Shown: positions 44,253 to 54,804 of the stretch, in pieces
Numbering within the stretch: position 1 is the first letter of the stretch
Layout of the letters: every line of letters begins with the position of its first letter
Source of the DNA: Hydrogenophaga pseudoflava
Lineage (GTDB): Bacteria; Pseudomonadota; Gammaproteobacteria; Burkholderiales; Burkholderiaceae_C
Reading direction: 5' to 3'
DNA length: 64,000 nt
Assembly (NCBI RefSeq): GCF_031020795.1
Contig: NZ_JAVHJP010000001.1
Coordinates: 1,028,751 to 1,092,750 of the forward strand
Position numbers and translations under genes: made by a program
The notes under the pieces: model-generated
Database searches by the model: none
What the model was told of the DNA's origin: nothing
Seen by the model: the letters and a program-made list of their open reading frames with translations, nothing else

Positions 44253-44280
44253 TTGACGTTTACGTCAACGTCAGTTTAAC
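44253..44280. promoter_or_regulatory. Operator/promoter between LiuR-like and MBL genes
   Basis: TGACGTTTACGTCAACGTCA (44254-44273) is palindromic except for two positions. On the plus strand TTGACG (44253-44258) and TTTAAC (44275-44280), 16 bases apart, form a possible promoter for the MBL gene, with the palindrome in the spacer, as is usual for MerR-controlled promoters. It shares most of its bases with the site at 42211-42231. Confidence 0.6.
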
Positions 44281-44302
44281 GGAAGCCTTTCAGGAAACAC
44301 CC

Positions 44303-45391
44303 GTGACCCCTTCCCCCAGAGACGCGCTCGAAGCCCGTCTGCACTACCCGCTGGGCGATGCCCTGCCCCCATCCGGCGGCGCCATCGTCGTGGCGCCCGG
44401 CGTGAAGTGGGTCCGCATGAGCCTGCCCTTCGCGCTGGACCACATCAACCTCTGGCTGCTGCGCGACCGGCTGGGCGGCCGCGAGGGCTGGACCGTGGTG
44501 GACACCTGCATCGCACGCGAAGAGGCGAAGGCGCAGTGGGCACAGATCTTCGAGCGCGAGCTGGACGGGTTGCCGGTGCTGCGCGTGATCGTCACCCACA
44601 TGCACCCCGACCACGTCGGTCTGGCGCAGTGGCTGTGCGAGCGCTGGAGCACACCCGGCCACGAGTGCCGGCTCTGGATCAGCGGCATGGACTACCACAT
44701 GGCCCGCATCGGCTCGCAGAGCACCACCGGATTCGGCGGCGACGGCGCCGCCGCCTTTTTCCGGTCCAACGGCCTGCTCGACCCCGACGCGCTGGAGAAG
44801 ATCCGTGCCCGCGCCGGCTACTACCCCGGTCTGGTGCCCGGCGTGCCCGCCCAGTTCCGGCGCCTGATGGACGGGCAGGTGGTGACCATCGGCGGCCACG
44901 GCTGGCGCTGCATCGCCGGGTACGGCCACGCGCCCGAACACATGGCACTGCACAGCGAAGCGCTGGGCGTGCTGATCAGCGGCGACATGGTGCTGCCGCG
45001 CATCAGCACCAATGTCAGCGTCTACGACGTCGAACCCGAGGGCGACCCGCTCGCGCTGTTTCTCGACTCGCTGGAGCGCTACCTGCCGCTGCCCGAAGAG
45101 ACGCTGGTGCTGCCCTCGCACGGCAAACCGTTCACCGGCCTGCACGAACGCATCCGGCAGCTGCAGGACCACCACGCCGAGCGGCTGACCGAGGTGCTGG
45201 CGGCCTGTGCGCGGCAGCCGCACAGTGCCTGGGAGATGATTCCGGTGCTGTTCCCCCGGCCACTCGACCTGCACCAGAGCACCTTCGCCCTGGGCGAGTC
45301 GGTGGCCCACCTGCACCGCCTGTGGCTCCAGGGCCGGCTGCAGCGCCACACCGGTGCCGACGGCGTGCACCGCTTCCATTCAACGGTCTGA
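44303..45391 (+). CDS. MBL-fold metallo-hydrolase
   Basis: A 362-residue metallo-beta-lactamase fold protein. The metal site HMHPDHVG (HxHxDH type) is near residues 98-105, the following ligands are in GYGHAPEHM (near residue 207) and LISGDMVLP, and a last histidine in LPSHGKP. These make it a likely binuclear-metal hydrolase of thioester or similar substrates. The GTG start has AGGAA upstream. Located next to the LiuR-like gene with its operator, it may be a leucine-pathway-linked acyl-CoA or glutathione thioester hydrolase; this is inference. Confidence 0.85.
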   Translation: MTPSPRDALEARLHYPLGDALPPSGGAIVVAPGVKWVRMSLPFALDHINLWLLRDRLGGREGWTVVDTCIAREEAKAQWAQIFERELDGLPVLRVIVTHMHPDHVGLAQWLCERWSTPGHECRLWISGMDYHMARIGSQSTTGFGGDGAAAFFRSNGLLDPDALEKIRARAGYYPGLVPGVPAQFRRLMDGQVVTIGGHGWRCIAGYGHAPEHMALHSEALGVLISGDMVLPRISTNVSVYDVEPEGDPLALFLDSLERYLPLPEETLVLPSHGKPFTGLHERIRQLQDHHAERLTEVLAACARQPHSAWEMIPVLFPRPLDLHQSTFALGESVAHLHRLWLQGRLQRHTGADGVHRFHSTV

Positions 45392-45424
45392 CCGGAACGC
45401 GCCCGCCCGCCGGGACCGGGTTCC

Positions 45425-45430
45425 TACAAT
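45425..45430 (+). promoter_or_regulatory. Putative -10 box of the HPP/CBS gene
   Basis: A TACAAT hexamer 29 bases upstream of the preferred GTG start. It overlaps an alternative ATG start at 45429, which argues for the GTG. No good -35 box is visible. Confidence 0.35.
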
Positions 45431-45458
45431 GGCCGCCCCTGGCCATGAGAACCGTCCC

Positions 45459-46574
45459 GTGCCTTCTTTCCTCTCCCGGCTCCGCGCCCTGGTCCCTCCC
45501 CCGCTGACTGTTGGCCGGCGGGAAATGCTGCTGGGCTGCCTGGGAGCCGGCCTGGGCCTGTGCATCACCGAATGGCTCAGCCACCACACGCTGGGCATGT
45601 CCGAACCCTGGTTCCTGGCGCCCATGGGTGCCTCGGCCGTGCTGCTGTTCGCGGTGCCGGCCAGCCCGCTGGCGCAGCCCTGGTCCATCGTCGGCGGCAA
45701 CACCGTGTCGGCCCTGGTCGGCGTGAGCTGCGCCCTGCTGCTGGGCCACTCCGGACTGGCGGCCGGGGCCGCCGGTGCGCTGGCCATCGCGGCGATGTTC
45801 GCGCTGCGCTGCCTGCACCCTCCGGGAGGCGCGGTGGCGGTGACGGCCGTCCTGGGCGGACCGGCGGTGGCGCACCTGGGCTACCAGTTCGCGCTCTCTC
45901 CGGTGGCGCTCAACTCGGGCCTGCTGATGCTGACGGCCCTGCTGTTCAACCACCTGACGCACCGGCGCCACCCGCACCCCGCCACGGCCCCCTCACACCA
46001 TACCCGGGACCCGCTGCCCAGCCGGCGCCTGGGCTTCACCCACGACGACCTGACCCGCGCGCTGGCCAGCCAAGGCGAGCTGCTGGACATCCGGCCGGAA
46101 GACCTGGAGGACATCCTGGTGCGGGCCCAGCTGCTCGCGAGCCAGCGCCAGTGGGGCGAGGTGCGGTGCCGCGACATCATGTCGCGCGACGTGGTGCACA
46201 TCGGCCCGCGCGACTCGGTGGACGAGGCCTGGGCGCGGCTGGCCCGCCACAAGATCAAGGCGCTGCCGGTGGTCGGGGCGAACGGCCGGCTGTGCGGCAT
46301 CGTCTCGCTGCACGACTTCTTCATCGGCCACAGCGCGCCCGATCCGCGGCGCCAGCCGGTCATGAGCACGGCCCGCTACGTCGAGGAGATCATGACCCGC
46401 AAGGTGCGCTCGGCCCGGCCGGAGCAGCCCATCGGCGACCTCGTCGGCCTGTTCTCCGACGGCGGCTTGCACCACATGCCGGTGGTTGATGAGGCACAGC
46501 GGGTGGTCGGCATGATCACGCAGTCCGACGTGGTGGCCGCGCTGTTCCGCAGCCGGCCGGAGGCGGCCCGCTGA
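45459..46574 (+). CDS. HPP family membrane protein with two CBS domains
   Basis: A 371-residue protein. Residues 1-160 form an HPP-type membrane domain with several hydrophobic helices and the motif CLHPPGGAVAVTA near residue 120 (HPP is the family name motif). The cytoplasmic part carries two CBS repeats: RDIMSRDVVHIGPRDSVDEAW and EEIMTRKVRSARPEQPIGDL. CBS pairs commonly sense adenine nucleotides. HPP proteins transport nitrite or related anions in some lineages. The GTG start is preferred because a -10-like TACAAT lies upstream, while an in-frame ATG 10 codons earlier overlaps it. Function unknown. Confidence 0.82.
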   Translation: MPSFLSRLRALVPPPLTVGRREMLLGCLGAGLGLCITEWLSHHTLGMSEPWFLAPMGASAVLLFAVPASPLAQPWSIVGGNTVSALVGVSCALLLGHSGLAAGAAGALAIAAMFALRCLHPPGGAVAVTAVLGGPAVAHLGYQFALSPVALNSGLLMLTALLFNHLTHRRHPHPATAPSHHTRDPLPSRRLGFTHDDLTRALASQGELLDIRPEDLEDILVRAQLLASQRQWGEVRCRDIMSRDVVHIGPRDSVDEAWARLARHKIKALPVVGANGRLCGIVSLHDFFIGHSAPDPRRQPVMSTARYVEEIMTRKVRSARPEQPIGDLVGLFSDGGLHHMPVVDEAQRVVGMITQSDVVAALFRSRPEAAR

Positions 46575-46583
46575 GCCGCGCGC

Positions 46584-47474
46584 TCAGTCGCGCAGCGGCA
46601 CGGCCGCCCGCCTGAGCGCCTGGCGCCGGTCCAGGTGGTCGGGCATCACGCTGGCGACCACGTCCCAGAACTGCGGGCTGTGGTCCATGTGGCGCAGGTG
46701 GCTCAGCTCGTGCACCACCACGTAGTCGATCATTTCGGGCTTGAGGTGGATCAGCCGCCAGTTCAGGCGGATGGTGCCGTCGGCGCTGGCGCTGCCCCAG
46801 CGGGTGCCGGCGCTGGACAGCCGCAACTGGCGGTACGACACGCCCAGCTGCGGTGCAAAACGGTCCAGGCTCTCGCGGAACACCTGCTGCGCCTGCCGCA
46901 TCAGCCAGGCCTGGGCGGCGTCGCGGATCTGGACTTCGGTCGCGGTACGGGCCAGCCCCAGCCGGAGCACCGGCGGGGCCGTCCCTTCGCCAGGCTCCAG
47001 CGCCGCACCGGCCTGCGCGGGCGCGTGGGCCGAGTCCAGCACCAGCCGTACGCGCTGCCCCAGGAAATCGAACTCGGCGCCGTCGGCCCAGACCGTTCGC
47101 GCGCGCTCCAGCGCCCCGGCGCGTTCGCGAGATGCGCGCAGCTTGTCGAGCACCCAGCCCGACTTTTCCTGGATGAAGGCCTCGACCTCGCCCACCGTGG
47201 TCCAGCGCGGCGCGCGCACGCTCAGACCGTCCGGCCCGACCGACAGGCCGATCGTGCGGCGCTTGCCGCGCTTGAACTCGTAGCCCACCTCGCAGCCGGC
47301 CAGGCGCACGCGCCGGTTGGCGCGCGGGTGGTGCCAGGTTCCGGGCTGGAACACCGCCGACATCGGCTCGGCCGGGGGCGCATCGGCCATCGGCGCCGAT
47401 GCCACCGCTGGCGGTGGGAGCACCGGATCGGGTCCGGCCAGGAAATCAAGCGCCAGCTGGACGAAGCGCTGCAT
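46584..47474 (-). CDS. YgjP-like metallopeptidase domain protein
   Basis: A 296-residue protein with a DUF45/YgjP-type zinc metallopeptidase domain. The HExxH motif is VVHELSHLRHMDHSPQFW near residues 251-268, with HMDH supplying the third ligand region; RWGSASADGTIRLNWRLIHL directly before it is the conserved strand. An upstream half contains GKRRTIGLSVGPDGLSVRAPRW, also typical of the family. A cytoplasmic peptidase is expected. It ends 9 bases from the convergent HPP gene, and starts 8 bases downstream of the PlsC gene stop. Confidence 0.88.
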   Translation of the reverse strand: MQRFVQLALDFLAGPDPVLPPPAVASAPMADAPPAEPMSAVFQPGTWHHPRANRRVRLAGCEVGYEFKRGKRRTIGLSVGPDGLSVRAPRWTTVGEVEAFIQEKSGWVLDKLRASRERAGALERARTVWADGAEFDFLGQRVRLVLDSAHAPAQAGAALEPGEGTAPPVLRLGLARTATEVQIRDAAQAWLMRQAQQVFRESLDRFAPQLGVSYRQLRLSSAGTRWGSASADGTIRLNWRLIHLKPEMIDYVVVHELSHLRHMDHSPQFWDVVASVMPDHLDRRQALRRAAVPLRD

Positions 47475-47482
47475 GTCCGGTG

Positions 47483-48232
47483 TCAGCCTTTGGTGTAGGC
47501 CTCGGGATCAAGCCGGTGCATTTCCGCCTCGATCCAGTCCTCGACCTCTTTCATCAGCTCGTCGGCCTCGCGCCCCTGACTGGGAATCGGCTTGCCGATG
47601 GAGAACTCCACCGTGCCCGGCTTCTTGATGAAGGCCTTGCGTGGCCAGCACTTGGCCGAGGTCACGGCAATCGGGATCACCGGCGCGCCGGTGCGGATCG
47701 CCAGCCGCGTGCCGCCGGTCTTGTAGACACCCTTTTCGCCGCGGGCGATGCGCGTGCCCTCGGGGAACATGATCACCCAGGTGCCCTGGTCGAGCAGGCG
47801 CTGGCCCTGCTGCACCACCTTGACGAAGGCGCGCGCACCGTCCGCGCGGTCGATGTGGATCATGTCCATGCGCGCCATCGCCCAGCCGAAGAACGGCACC
47901 TTCAGCAACTCCTTCTTGAACACGAAGGCCAGCGGATGGGGCATCAGCGCCGCCATGCTGAAGGTTTCCCACAGCGACTGGTGCTTGACCAGCAACACCG
48001 CTGGCGCCGTCGTGCCGACCGGCAGGTTCTCGTAGCCGATCACCTGGTTGCGGATGCCCAGGATCACCGTGCCGCCGTCCACCGCGAGCTTGAGCCAGCG
48101 CGCGCACATCCAGTAGACCTGCGTGCTGTTGAGGAAGGGCGCGGCGATGACCACCGCCAGCGCCCAGGGCACCACGGTCACCACCATGAACAGCATGTGC
48201 AGCACCGAGCGCAGGAAATGGATCAGGATCAT
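47483..48232 (-). CDS. plsC: 1-acyl-sn-glycerol-3-phosphate acyltransferase
   Basis: A 249-residue PlsC-type acyltransferase that makes phosphatidic acid from lysophosphatidic acid at the inner membrane. A hydrophobic N-terminal segment precedes motif I, KHQSLWET, with the pattern HX4E (a glutamate instead of the usual aspartate). Motif III is FPEGTRIARGE near residue 155. The gene lies between GmhB and the metallopeptidase on the minus strand, with gaps of 12 and 8 bases, so it belongs to an envelope/translation transcript that begins upstream at glyQ or lnt. Other lysophospholipid acyltransferases cannot be excluded. Confidence 0.9.
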   Translation of the reverse strand: MILIHFLRSVLHMLFMVVTVVPWALAVVIAAPFLNSTQVYWMCARWLKLAVDGGTVILGIRNQVIGYENLPVGTTAPAVLLVKHQSLWETFSMAALMPHPLAFVFKKELLKVPFFGWAMARMDMIHIDRADGARAFVKVVQQGQRLLDQGTWVIMFPEGTRIARGEKGVYKTGGTRLAIRTGAPVIPIAVTSAKCWPRKAFIKKPGTVEFSIGKPIPSQGREADELMKEVEDWIEAEMHRLDPEAYTKG

Positions 48233-48244
48233 GGAAGAACAGGC

Positions 48245-48823
48245 TCAGGAAGTGGCCACGGGCTGCGCCAGCAGCCAGTCGGCGAAGGCACCCAGGTCGT
48301 CGTGCAGCTGGGTGCCGGGCGGCAGACCGGGCACCAGCGCGGCGTCGGACACGCCGACCTCCCGGCGCAGATGCCCGGACTTGCCGGTCAGCAGCAGATG
48401 GGTCGGGCAGCCCGCGGCTGCGCCGGCCTGCACATGGCGCAGCGCGTTGCCCGCCACCGGCACCTCGGCGGGCGGAATGCCGAAGCGCTCCGCCACCTGC
48501 TCGAACAGGCCGGGCTCGGGCTTGCGACAGTGGCACGCGTCCTCCGGCGCATGGGGGCAGAAGAAGATTGCCTCGACCCGCGCACCCGCCGCGGCCAGCG
48601 CGCGGTGCATCTTGGCGTGGATGGCGTTGAGAGAGGCCATGTCGAACAGACCGCGGCCGATGCCCGACTGGTTGGTGGCCAGCACCACGCGCCAGCCCCC
48701 TTGGTTGAGCCGCGCCACGGCTTCGAGCGCCCCAGGCAGGGCCTCCCACTCGTCGGGCGAAGCCACGTGGTCGTCACGGCTGCGGTTGAGCGTGCCGTCG
48801 CGGTCGAGGATCAGCAGTTTCAT
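48245..48823 (-). CDS. gmhB: D-glycero-beta-D-manno-heptose 1,7-bisphosphate 7-phosphatase
   Basis: A 192-residue HAD phosphatase of LPS heptose biosynthesis. Motif I is DRDGTLNRSRDD near residues 7-18, motif II is in VLATNQSGIGRG, and the structural zinc site is CPHAPEDACHCRKPEPG near residues 98-114, diagnostic of GmhB. It removes the 7-phosphate before heptose activation. The neighbours PlsC, GlyS, GlyQ and Lnt on the same strand are a common betaproteobacterial order. Start ATG agrees with family length. Confidence 0.93.
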   Translation of the reverse strand: MKLLILDRDGTLNRSRDDHVASPDEWEALPGALEAVARLNQGGWRVVLATNQSGIGRGLFDMASLNAIHAKMHRALAAAGARVEAIFFCPHAPEDACHCRKPEPGLFEQVAERFGIPPAEVPVAGNALRHVQAGAAAGCPTHLLLTGKSGHLRREVGVSDAALVPGLPPGTQLHDDLGAFADWLLAQPVATS

Positions 48824-48865
48824 GCGGGCTTCCTTCGGGGTTCCGGGACGGCCAGATCGTACGGT

Positions 48866-50986
48866 TTACGCGGCAAGTCGGGAGAGATCGGCGACGCGGT
48901 TCATCGCCTCGTGCAGCGACTTCAGCAGCCCCAGGCGGTTGGCCTTGAGCGCCGGGTCGTCCGCGTTGACCATCACGCCGTCGAAGAAGGCATCGACCGG
49001 CGTGCGCAGCGCGGCCAGCGCCTGCAGGCTGGCGGTGTGGTCGCCCGCGTCGAACTTCGCGTTGGCGGCGGGCACGGTGGCCTGCATGGCGGCGTAGAGG
49101 TCCTTTTCGGCGGGTTCGGCAAACAACGCCGGGTTGACCGCGGCGCCCTCGCCTTCGGACTTCCTGAGGATGTTGCCGATGCGCTTGTTGGCGGCCGCCA
49201 GCGCGGGCGCTTCGGGCAGCGCGGCGAAGGCGCGCACGGCCTGCAGGCGCTGGGCCACGTCGGCCAAGCGCTGCGGGCGCAGGGCCAGCACGGCGTCGAC
49301 TTCCTGCGCGCTGGCGCCTTGCTCGCGCAGGTTGCCGGCGAGGCGGTCGTAGATGAAGTCGGCCAGGGCCGGCGTGGCGTCGCTGATCTTGTCGCCGAAG
49401 GCCGGCACCGCCGCCGACAGCAGCGCGGTCAGGGCCAAAGGCAGGTCCTTCTCGACCAGCATGCGGATCACGCCCAGCGCATGGCGGCGCAGCGCGAACG
49501 GGTCCTTGTCGCCGGTCGGCAGATTGCCGATGCCGAACATGCCGACCAGGGTCTCCAGCTTGTCGGCCAGCGCCACCACCACGCCCGTCTGGGTGCGCGG
49601 CAGTTCGTCGCCCGCGAAGCGCGGCTTGTAGTGGTCTTCGATGGCGAAGGCGATGTCGTCGGAAAGGCCGTCGTGGCGCGCGTAGTAGCCGCCCATGATG
49701 CCCTGCAGCTCGGGGAACTCGCCCACCATGTCGGTCACGAGGTCGGTCTTGGCCAGGCGCGCGGCCAGCAGGCAGCGGGCCGCCAGTTCCGGACCACCCA
49801 GTTGCAGGCCGATGGTCTCGGCAATAGCGCAGACGCGCTCCATGCGCTCGCCCTGCGTGCCCAGCTTGTTGTGGTAGACCACCTTGGACAGCGCCGGCAC
49901 GCGGCTTTCCAGTGTCTTCTTGCGGTCCTGGTCGAAGAAGAACTTGGCGTCGGCCAGGCGCGGGCGCACCACGCGCTCGTTGCCACCGATCACCGCGCTC
50001 GCATCGTCGGGGCGGATGTTGCTGACCACGAGGAACCGGTTGCTCAGCTTGCCCTGCGCGTCCAGCAGCGGGAAGTACTTCTGGTTGGCCTTCATCGTGA
50101 GGATCAGGCACTCCTGTGGCACGTCGAGGAACTGCTTCTCGAACTCGCAGATGAGCACGTTCGGGCGCTCGACCAGTGCCGTCACTTCGTCCTGCAGCGC
50201 ATCGTCTTCGATGGGCTTGCAGCCACCGCCGACCTTCGCGGCCGCGGCGGCCAGCTGGCGCACGATCTCGGCCTTGCGCTCGGCGAACGAGGCGATCACC
50301 GCGCCGTCCTTGGCCAGCGTGGCGGCGTAGGCATCGGCGTCGGCCAGCGGCACCGGGTCCATGGCCGCCTCGAAGCGGTGGCCGTGCGTATCACGGCCCG
50401 CGGTCAGGCCCAGCGCCTTGACCGGCACCACGTCGGCGCCGTGCAGCGCGACCAGACCGTGCGCCGGGCGCACGAAGTTCACACTGGTCCAGCCGGGCAG
50501 TTCGCAGTCGGATTCGAGCTGGTAGCTCATGACCTTGGGGATCGGCAGCTTGGCGATGGCCTCATCCAAGGCCTTCTGCAGGCCCGCGGTCAGCTCGACG
50601 CCGGGCTGCACGCTGTCGAAGAACAGGGCTTCGGCCTTGCCGTCCATGGCGCGCTTGAGGCCGGTCACGGCCGAGGCATCGGCGCCCAGACCGGCCAGTC
50701 GCTTGAGCAGCGCGGGCGTGGGCGCACCGCTGGCGTCCAGACCGACGCTGACGGGCATGAGCTTCTGCGACACGGCCTTGTCGGCCGCCTTCGCGGCGAC
50801 GCCGGTCACGTGCGCTGCCAGGCGGCGCGGCGAGGCGAACGGCGTGACCACCGCATCGGCGGCGGCCAGGCCCTGGGCCTTGATCTGTTCGGCCAGCACG
50901 CCGGCAAACGCATCACCCAGCTTCTTGAGCGCCTTGGGCGGCAGCTCTTCCACAAACAGTTCGACGAGGAGGTTCTTCGTTGTCAT
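48866..50986 (-). CDS. glyS: Glycine--tRNA ligase, beta subunit
   Basis: A 706-residue GlyS, the beta chain of the bacterial alpha2beta2 glycyl-tRNA synthetase. It starts TTKNLLVELFVEELPPKALKKLGDAF, the usual GlyS opening. It carries the HD-like domain (GYYARHDGLSDDIAFAIEDHYKPRF) around residue 430 and the C-terminal anticodon-binding domain. It lies 16 bases after glyQ on the same strand, as expected for the operon. Essential function; no irregularity seen. Confidence 0.96.
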   Translation of the reverse strand: MTTKNLLVELFVEELPPKALKKLGDAFAGVLAEQIKAQGLAAADAVVTPFASPRRLAAHVTGVAAKAADKAVSQKLMPVSVGLDASGAPTPALLKRLAGLGADASAVTGLKRAMDGKAEALFFDSVQPGVELTAGLQKALDEAIAKLPIPKVMSYQLESDCELPGWTSVNFVRPAHGLVALHGADVVPVKALGLTAGRDTHGHRFEAAMDPVPLADADAYAATLAKDGAVIASFAERKAEIVRQLAAAAAKVGGGCKPIEDDALQDEVTALVERPNVLICEFEKQFLDVPQECLILTMKANQKYFPLLDAQGKLSNRFLVVSNIRPDDASAVIGGNERVVRPRLADAKFFFDQDRKKTLESRVPALSKVVYHNKLGTQGERMERVCAIAETIGLQLGGPELAARCLLAARLAKTDLVTDMVGEFPELQGIMGGYYARHDGLSDDIAFAIEDHYKPRFAGDELPRTQTGVVVALADKLETLVGMFGIGNLPTGDKDPFALRRHALGVIRMLVEKDLPLALTALLSAAVPAFGDKISDATPALADFIYDRLAGNLREQGASAQEVDAVLALRPQRLADVAQRLQAVRAFAALPEAPALAAANKRIGNILRKSEGEGAAVNPALFAEPAEKDLYAAMQATVPAANAKFDAGDHTASLQALAALRTPVDAFFDGVMVNADDPALKANRLGLLKSLHEAMNRVADLSRLAA

Positions 50987-51002
50987 TCTTCTTCTCTCGA
51001 TC

Positions 51003-51908
<906 letters not shown>

Positions 51909-52000
51909 GGTCGGGTGCCGACGACGGGCGGGTCGGCAAAAGTGAAGCGGTGTGTGGCGCGGCGGCCGCCCCACCGGCGGGCCGCGCAAAACCCTGGATT

Positions 52001-53839
52001 TTACGGGCCGGGCTGCGCCTGGCCGCCGCCTGCCCGGGCCGGCCGGCGCGCTCCCGTCCGGCGCACCAGCGCCGCGAGCGCCACCACCACCAGGCACGAC
52101 ACCCAGAGCGGCCCCTGCCCCCAGCGTGAGGCCCAGATGGCGTAAGGCGTCAGGCCGGTGCGGCCCTGCACCGAGACCTCCAGCCGGTCGCGCACCAGCC
52201 TCGGCAGGCGCTCGGTCACCACGCCGCGGTGGTCGATGGCCGCGGTGGCGCCGGTGTTGGTGGCGCGCAGCATGGGGCGGCCCAGCTCCATGGCCCGCAG
52301 GCGCGAAATCTGCAGGTGCTGGTCGATGGCCACGGTGTCGCCGAACCAGCCGATGTTGCTGAGGTTCACCAGCACCGTGGGCGCCACGGCAGGGTCGCGA
52401 AACGAGGCCGCCAGCTCTTCGCCGAACAGGTCCTCGTAGCAGATGTTGGGCGCCACGCGCTGGCCCGCCCAGTCCCAGCCCGGCTGCGCCAGCGCCCCGC
52501 GCGCGAAGTCGCCCAGCGGGATGTGCATGAGGTCGGTGAACCAGCGGAACAGGGGTGGGATGAACTCGCCGAAGGGCACCAGGTGGTGCTTGCTGTAGCG
52601 GTAGAAGCGCTCGCCCGGGAAGCCCCCGTCGCGTCCCTTGAGCATGTCGGCCGACAGCCCCCAGGCCGAGTTGGTGTAGCCCGACTCCATGGAACCCAGC
52701 GGGATGCCGACCATGACGCCCAGTCCCGGCGAACCCACCGGTGCCGAGGACTCGATGACGCCGAACAGCGGCTCCCAGAACTCCGGCCCCAGTTGCTGCG
52801 GCAGCACCGGCACGGCCGTCTCGGGCGCCACCACCAGGTCCGGGCCGGCGCCAGCGAGCTTCGCGCGCGCGGCCTCGGCGATCTGCGCCGGGTACCAGGA
52901 CAGGGCCGTGGCCACACCGGTGCCGGTTTCGAACTTCTCGTTCTGCGGAATGTTGCCCTGCAGCAGCCAGACACGCAGTGACCCGGCATCGGCCGTTCCG
53001 CGCAGGCCGGCCTCGCGCCAGTGTTCGCCTAGCACCACACTGAGCAACAAGGCCAGGGCGACGGCGCCCGCGCCCACCTGGCCCAAGGTTGTGGTCCAGT
53101 GGCGCACCGGCGCCTGCAGGCGCCCGCCGATCCGACGCACGTTGGGGAACAGCCGCCGCAGCAGCCCACCCCACACGGCCGGCACCAAGAGCGCCAACGC
53201 GTAGGCCAGCAGCGCAGCGATCAGGCCCATGCCGTAGACCCCGACCCAGGGCGCCCAAGCCGCCATCAGGTCCGCCTGCGCATAGCCGCCAGCGCCCCAG
53301 GGCAGGCCGGTGAGCCAGCGGCCGCGCACCAGCTCGGCGAGGGTCCACAGCGCCGCGAACAGCAGCGCCTGCAGCCAGCGCGGCCGCGGCGCCCAGGCGC
53401 ACAGCGCCCAGGCCGCCAGCCCATAGAACAGGGCCAGCGCGGCGGACAGCGCTGCCACGGCGAGCACCGCCATCCACGAGGCCAGGCCACCGTAGGTGTG
53501 CATCGACACGTACAACCACCAGAGGCTGCCGGCCAGCCAGACCCAGGCGAACACCCAGCCGCGCCAGAAGGCCTGACCATTGCGGTGGGCATGGCGCAGT
53601 GCAAACACCAACAGGGCCAGCGACACGATCTGCAACCAGCCCACGGGCGCGCCGGCCGCCACACCCGGCGGCATCCAGGCGGTCCATGGCCAGGCCAGCG
53701 AGGCGGCCTGCAGAGCCCCGCCCAGCACGCAGACCAGGAACCAGAACACACCCGAGCCCCGGGCCTGACGCCCGGGCGGCAGGCCCGTCAGTGGCGACAG
53801 ACTGGAGGGGGTGTGCAGGTTGCCGAACAGGCTGCGCAT
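52001..53839 (-). CDS. lnt: Apolipoprotein N-acyltransferase
   Basis: A 612-residue Lnt, the inner-membrane enzyme that adds the third acyl chain to lipoproteins. The N-terminal half has about seven hydrophobic segments. The nitrilase-fold periplasmic domain starts around residue 270. Its catalytic triad is visible as the glutamate in VVAPETAVP, a lysine in [12 protein letters not shown] and the cysteine in NICYEDLFG near residue 450. A final membrane helix closes the protein. About 60 extra residues at the N-terminus precede typical conserved sequence; an internal start is possible. The gene follows corC by 16 bases, as in many proteobacteria. Confidence 0.92.
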   Translation of the reverse strand: MRSLFGNLHTPSSLSPLTGLPPGRQARGSGVFWFLVCVLGGALQAASLAWPWTAWMPPGVAAGAPVGWLQIVSLALLVFALRHAHRNGQAFWRGWVFAWVWLAGSLWWLYVSMHTYGGLASWMAVLAVAALSAALALFYGLAAWALCAWAPRPRWLQALLFAALWTLAELVRGRWLTGLPWGAGGYAQADLMAAWAPWVGVYGMGLIAALLAYALALLVPAVWGGLLRRLFPNVRRIGGRLQAPVRHWTTTLGQVGAGAVALALLLSVVLGEHWREAGLRGTADAGSLRVWLLQGNIPQNEKFETGTGVATALSWYPAQIAEAARAKLAGAGPDLVVAPETAVPVLPQQLGPEFWEPLFGVIESSAPVGSPGLGVMVGIPLGSMESGYTNSAWGLSADMLKGRDGGFPGERFYRYSKHHLVPFGEFIPPLFRWFTDLMHIPLGDFARGALAQPGWDWAGQRVAPNICYEDLFGEELAASFRDPAVAPTVLVNLSNIGWFGDTVAIDQHLQISRLRAMELGRPMLRATNTGATAAIDHRGVVTERLPRLVRDRLEVSVQGRTGLTPYAIWASRWGQGPLWVSCLVVVALAALVRRTGARRPARAGGGQAQPGP

Positions 53840-53855
53840 GGGCCGAAAGGCGCGT

Positions 53856-54725
53856 TCAGGCGCCGGCGGCGGGCACCGGCATCACCTTGAACCACTTCAC
53901 CGCGCCGCCCTTGGTGTGCAGCACGACAAAGCGCAGACCGTCGATCTCGTGCAGCTCGCCGCGCTTGGGCACATGCCCCATGGTGTGGGCGATCAGGCCG
54001 CCGATGGTGTCGAAGCCGTCCTCCGCCAGCTTCAGGCCGAAAGACTCGTTGATGCGCTCGATGGCGGTGTCGCCGCTGACACGCCAGGTCCCGTCGGCGA
54101 GCGCGAAGATGTCGCCATCGTCCTCGGCGACATCGAACTCGTCCTCGATCTCGCCGACGATCTCTTCGAGCACGTCCTCGATGGTGATGAGACCGGCCAC
54201 ACGGCCGAACTCGTCGATGACGATGGCCAGGTGGTTGCGATTGCCCCGGAACTCGCGCAGCAGGTCGTTGAGGCCCTTGCTCTCGGGCACGAAGGTGGCG
54301 GGGCGCAGCAGCGCGCGGATGTTGAGCTCGGGAGCGCGCTGCAGCTTGAGCAGGTCCTTGGCCAGCAGGATGCCGATGATGTTCTCGCGCTCCCCCTCGT
54401 AGACCGGGAAGCGCGAGTGCGCGGTGTCGATGACCAGGTGCAGCAGCTCGTCGAACGGCGCATCGATGTCGAGCACGTCCATGCGCGGGGCCGCCACCAT
54501 CACGTCGCCGGCGCTCATGTCGGCGATGCGGATCACGCCTTCGAGCATGACGCGCGATTCGGCGTTGATGATGTCGTTGTCCTCGGCCTCGGCGAGCGTT
54601 TCTATCAGCTCGTCCTTGGAGTCGGGTCCGGGGTGGATGAATTCCGCGAGTTTCTGCAGGAATCCACGTTTGTCTTCATGCCGCAGGCTGCGCTGCGGCC
54701 CCGTACTGGGGGGGTTGTCGGCCAC
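53856..54725 (-). CDS. corC: CorC/HlyC family protein with CBS domains
   Basis: A protein of about 289 residues of the CorC family (a cytoplasmic protein linked to magnesium/cobalt efflux). Two CBS repeats occupy the central part (DVMVAAPRMDVLDIDAPFDELL and IRALLRPATFVPESKGLNDLLREF), and the C-terminal CorC_HlyC domain ends in HEIDGLRFVVLHTKGGAVKWFKV. No membrane segment is present. I placed the start at a GTG whose frame matches the usual length; it has no clear ribosome site, and the frame continues upstream. The corC-lnt pair is well conserved. Confidence 0.85.
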   Translation of the reverse strand: MADNPPSTGPQRSLRHEDKRGFLQKLAEFIHPGPDSKDELIETLAEAEDNDIINAESRVMLEGVIRIADMSAGDVMVAAPRMDVLDIDAPFDELLHLVIDTAHSRFPVYEGERENIIGILLAKDLLKLQRAPELNIRALLRPATFVPESKGLNDLLREFRGNRNHLAIVIDEFGRVAGLITIEDVLEEIVGEIEDEFDVAEDDGDIFALADGTWRVSGDTAIERINESFGLKLAEDGFDTIGGLIAHTMGHVPKRGELHEIDGLRFVVLHTKGGAVKWFKVMPVPAAGA

Positions 54726-54804
54726 TGGGGAGAGGGGGTGGTTGAAACAGCGCCAAAGGATACCGCATGCACATGACGCAAGCGAGAGACCAGCCTGGCC
54801 AGCA

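Noticed and set aside
45354..45458. Longer start for the HPP/CBS protein
   Set aside because: The extension overlaps the end of the MBL gene and a -10-like box; it is arginine-rich and not membrane-like.
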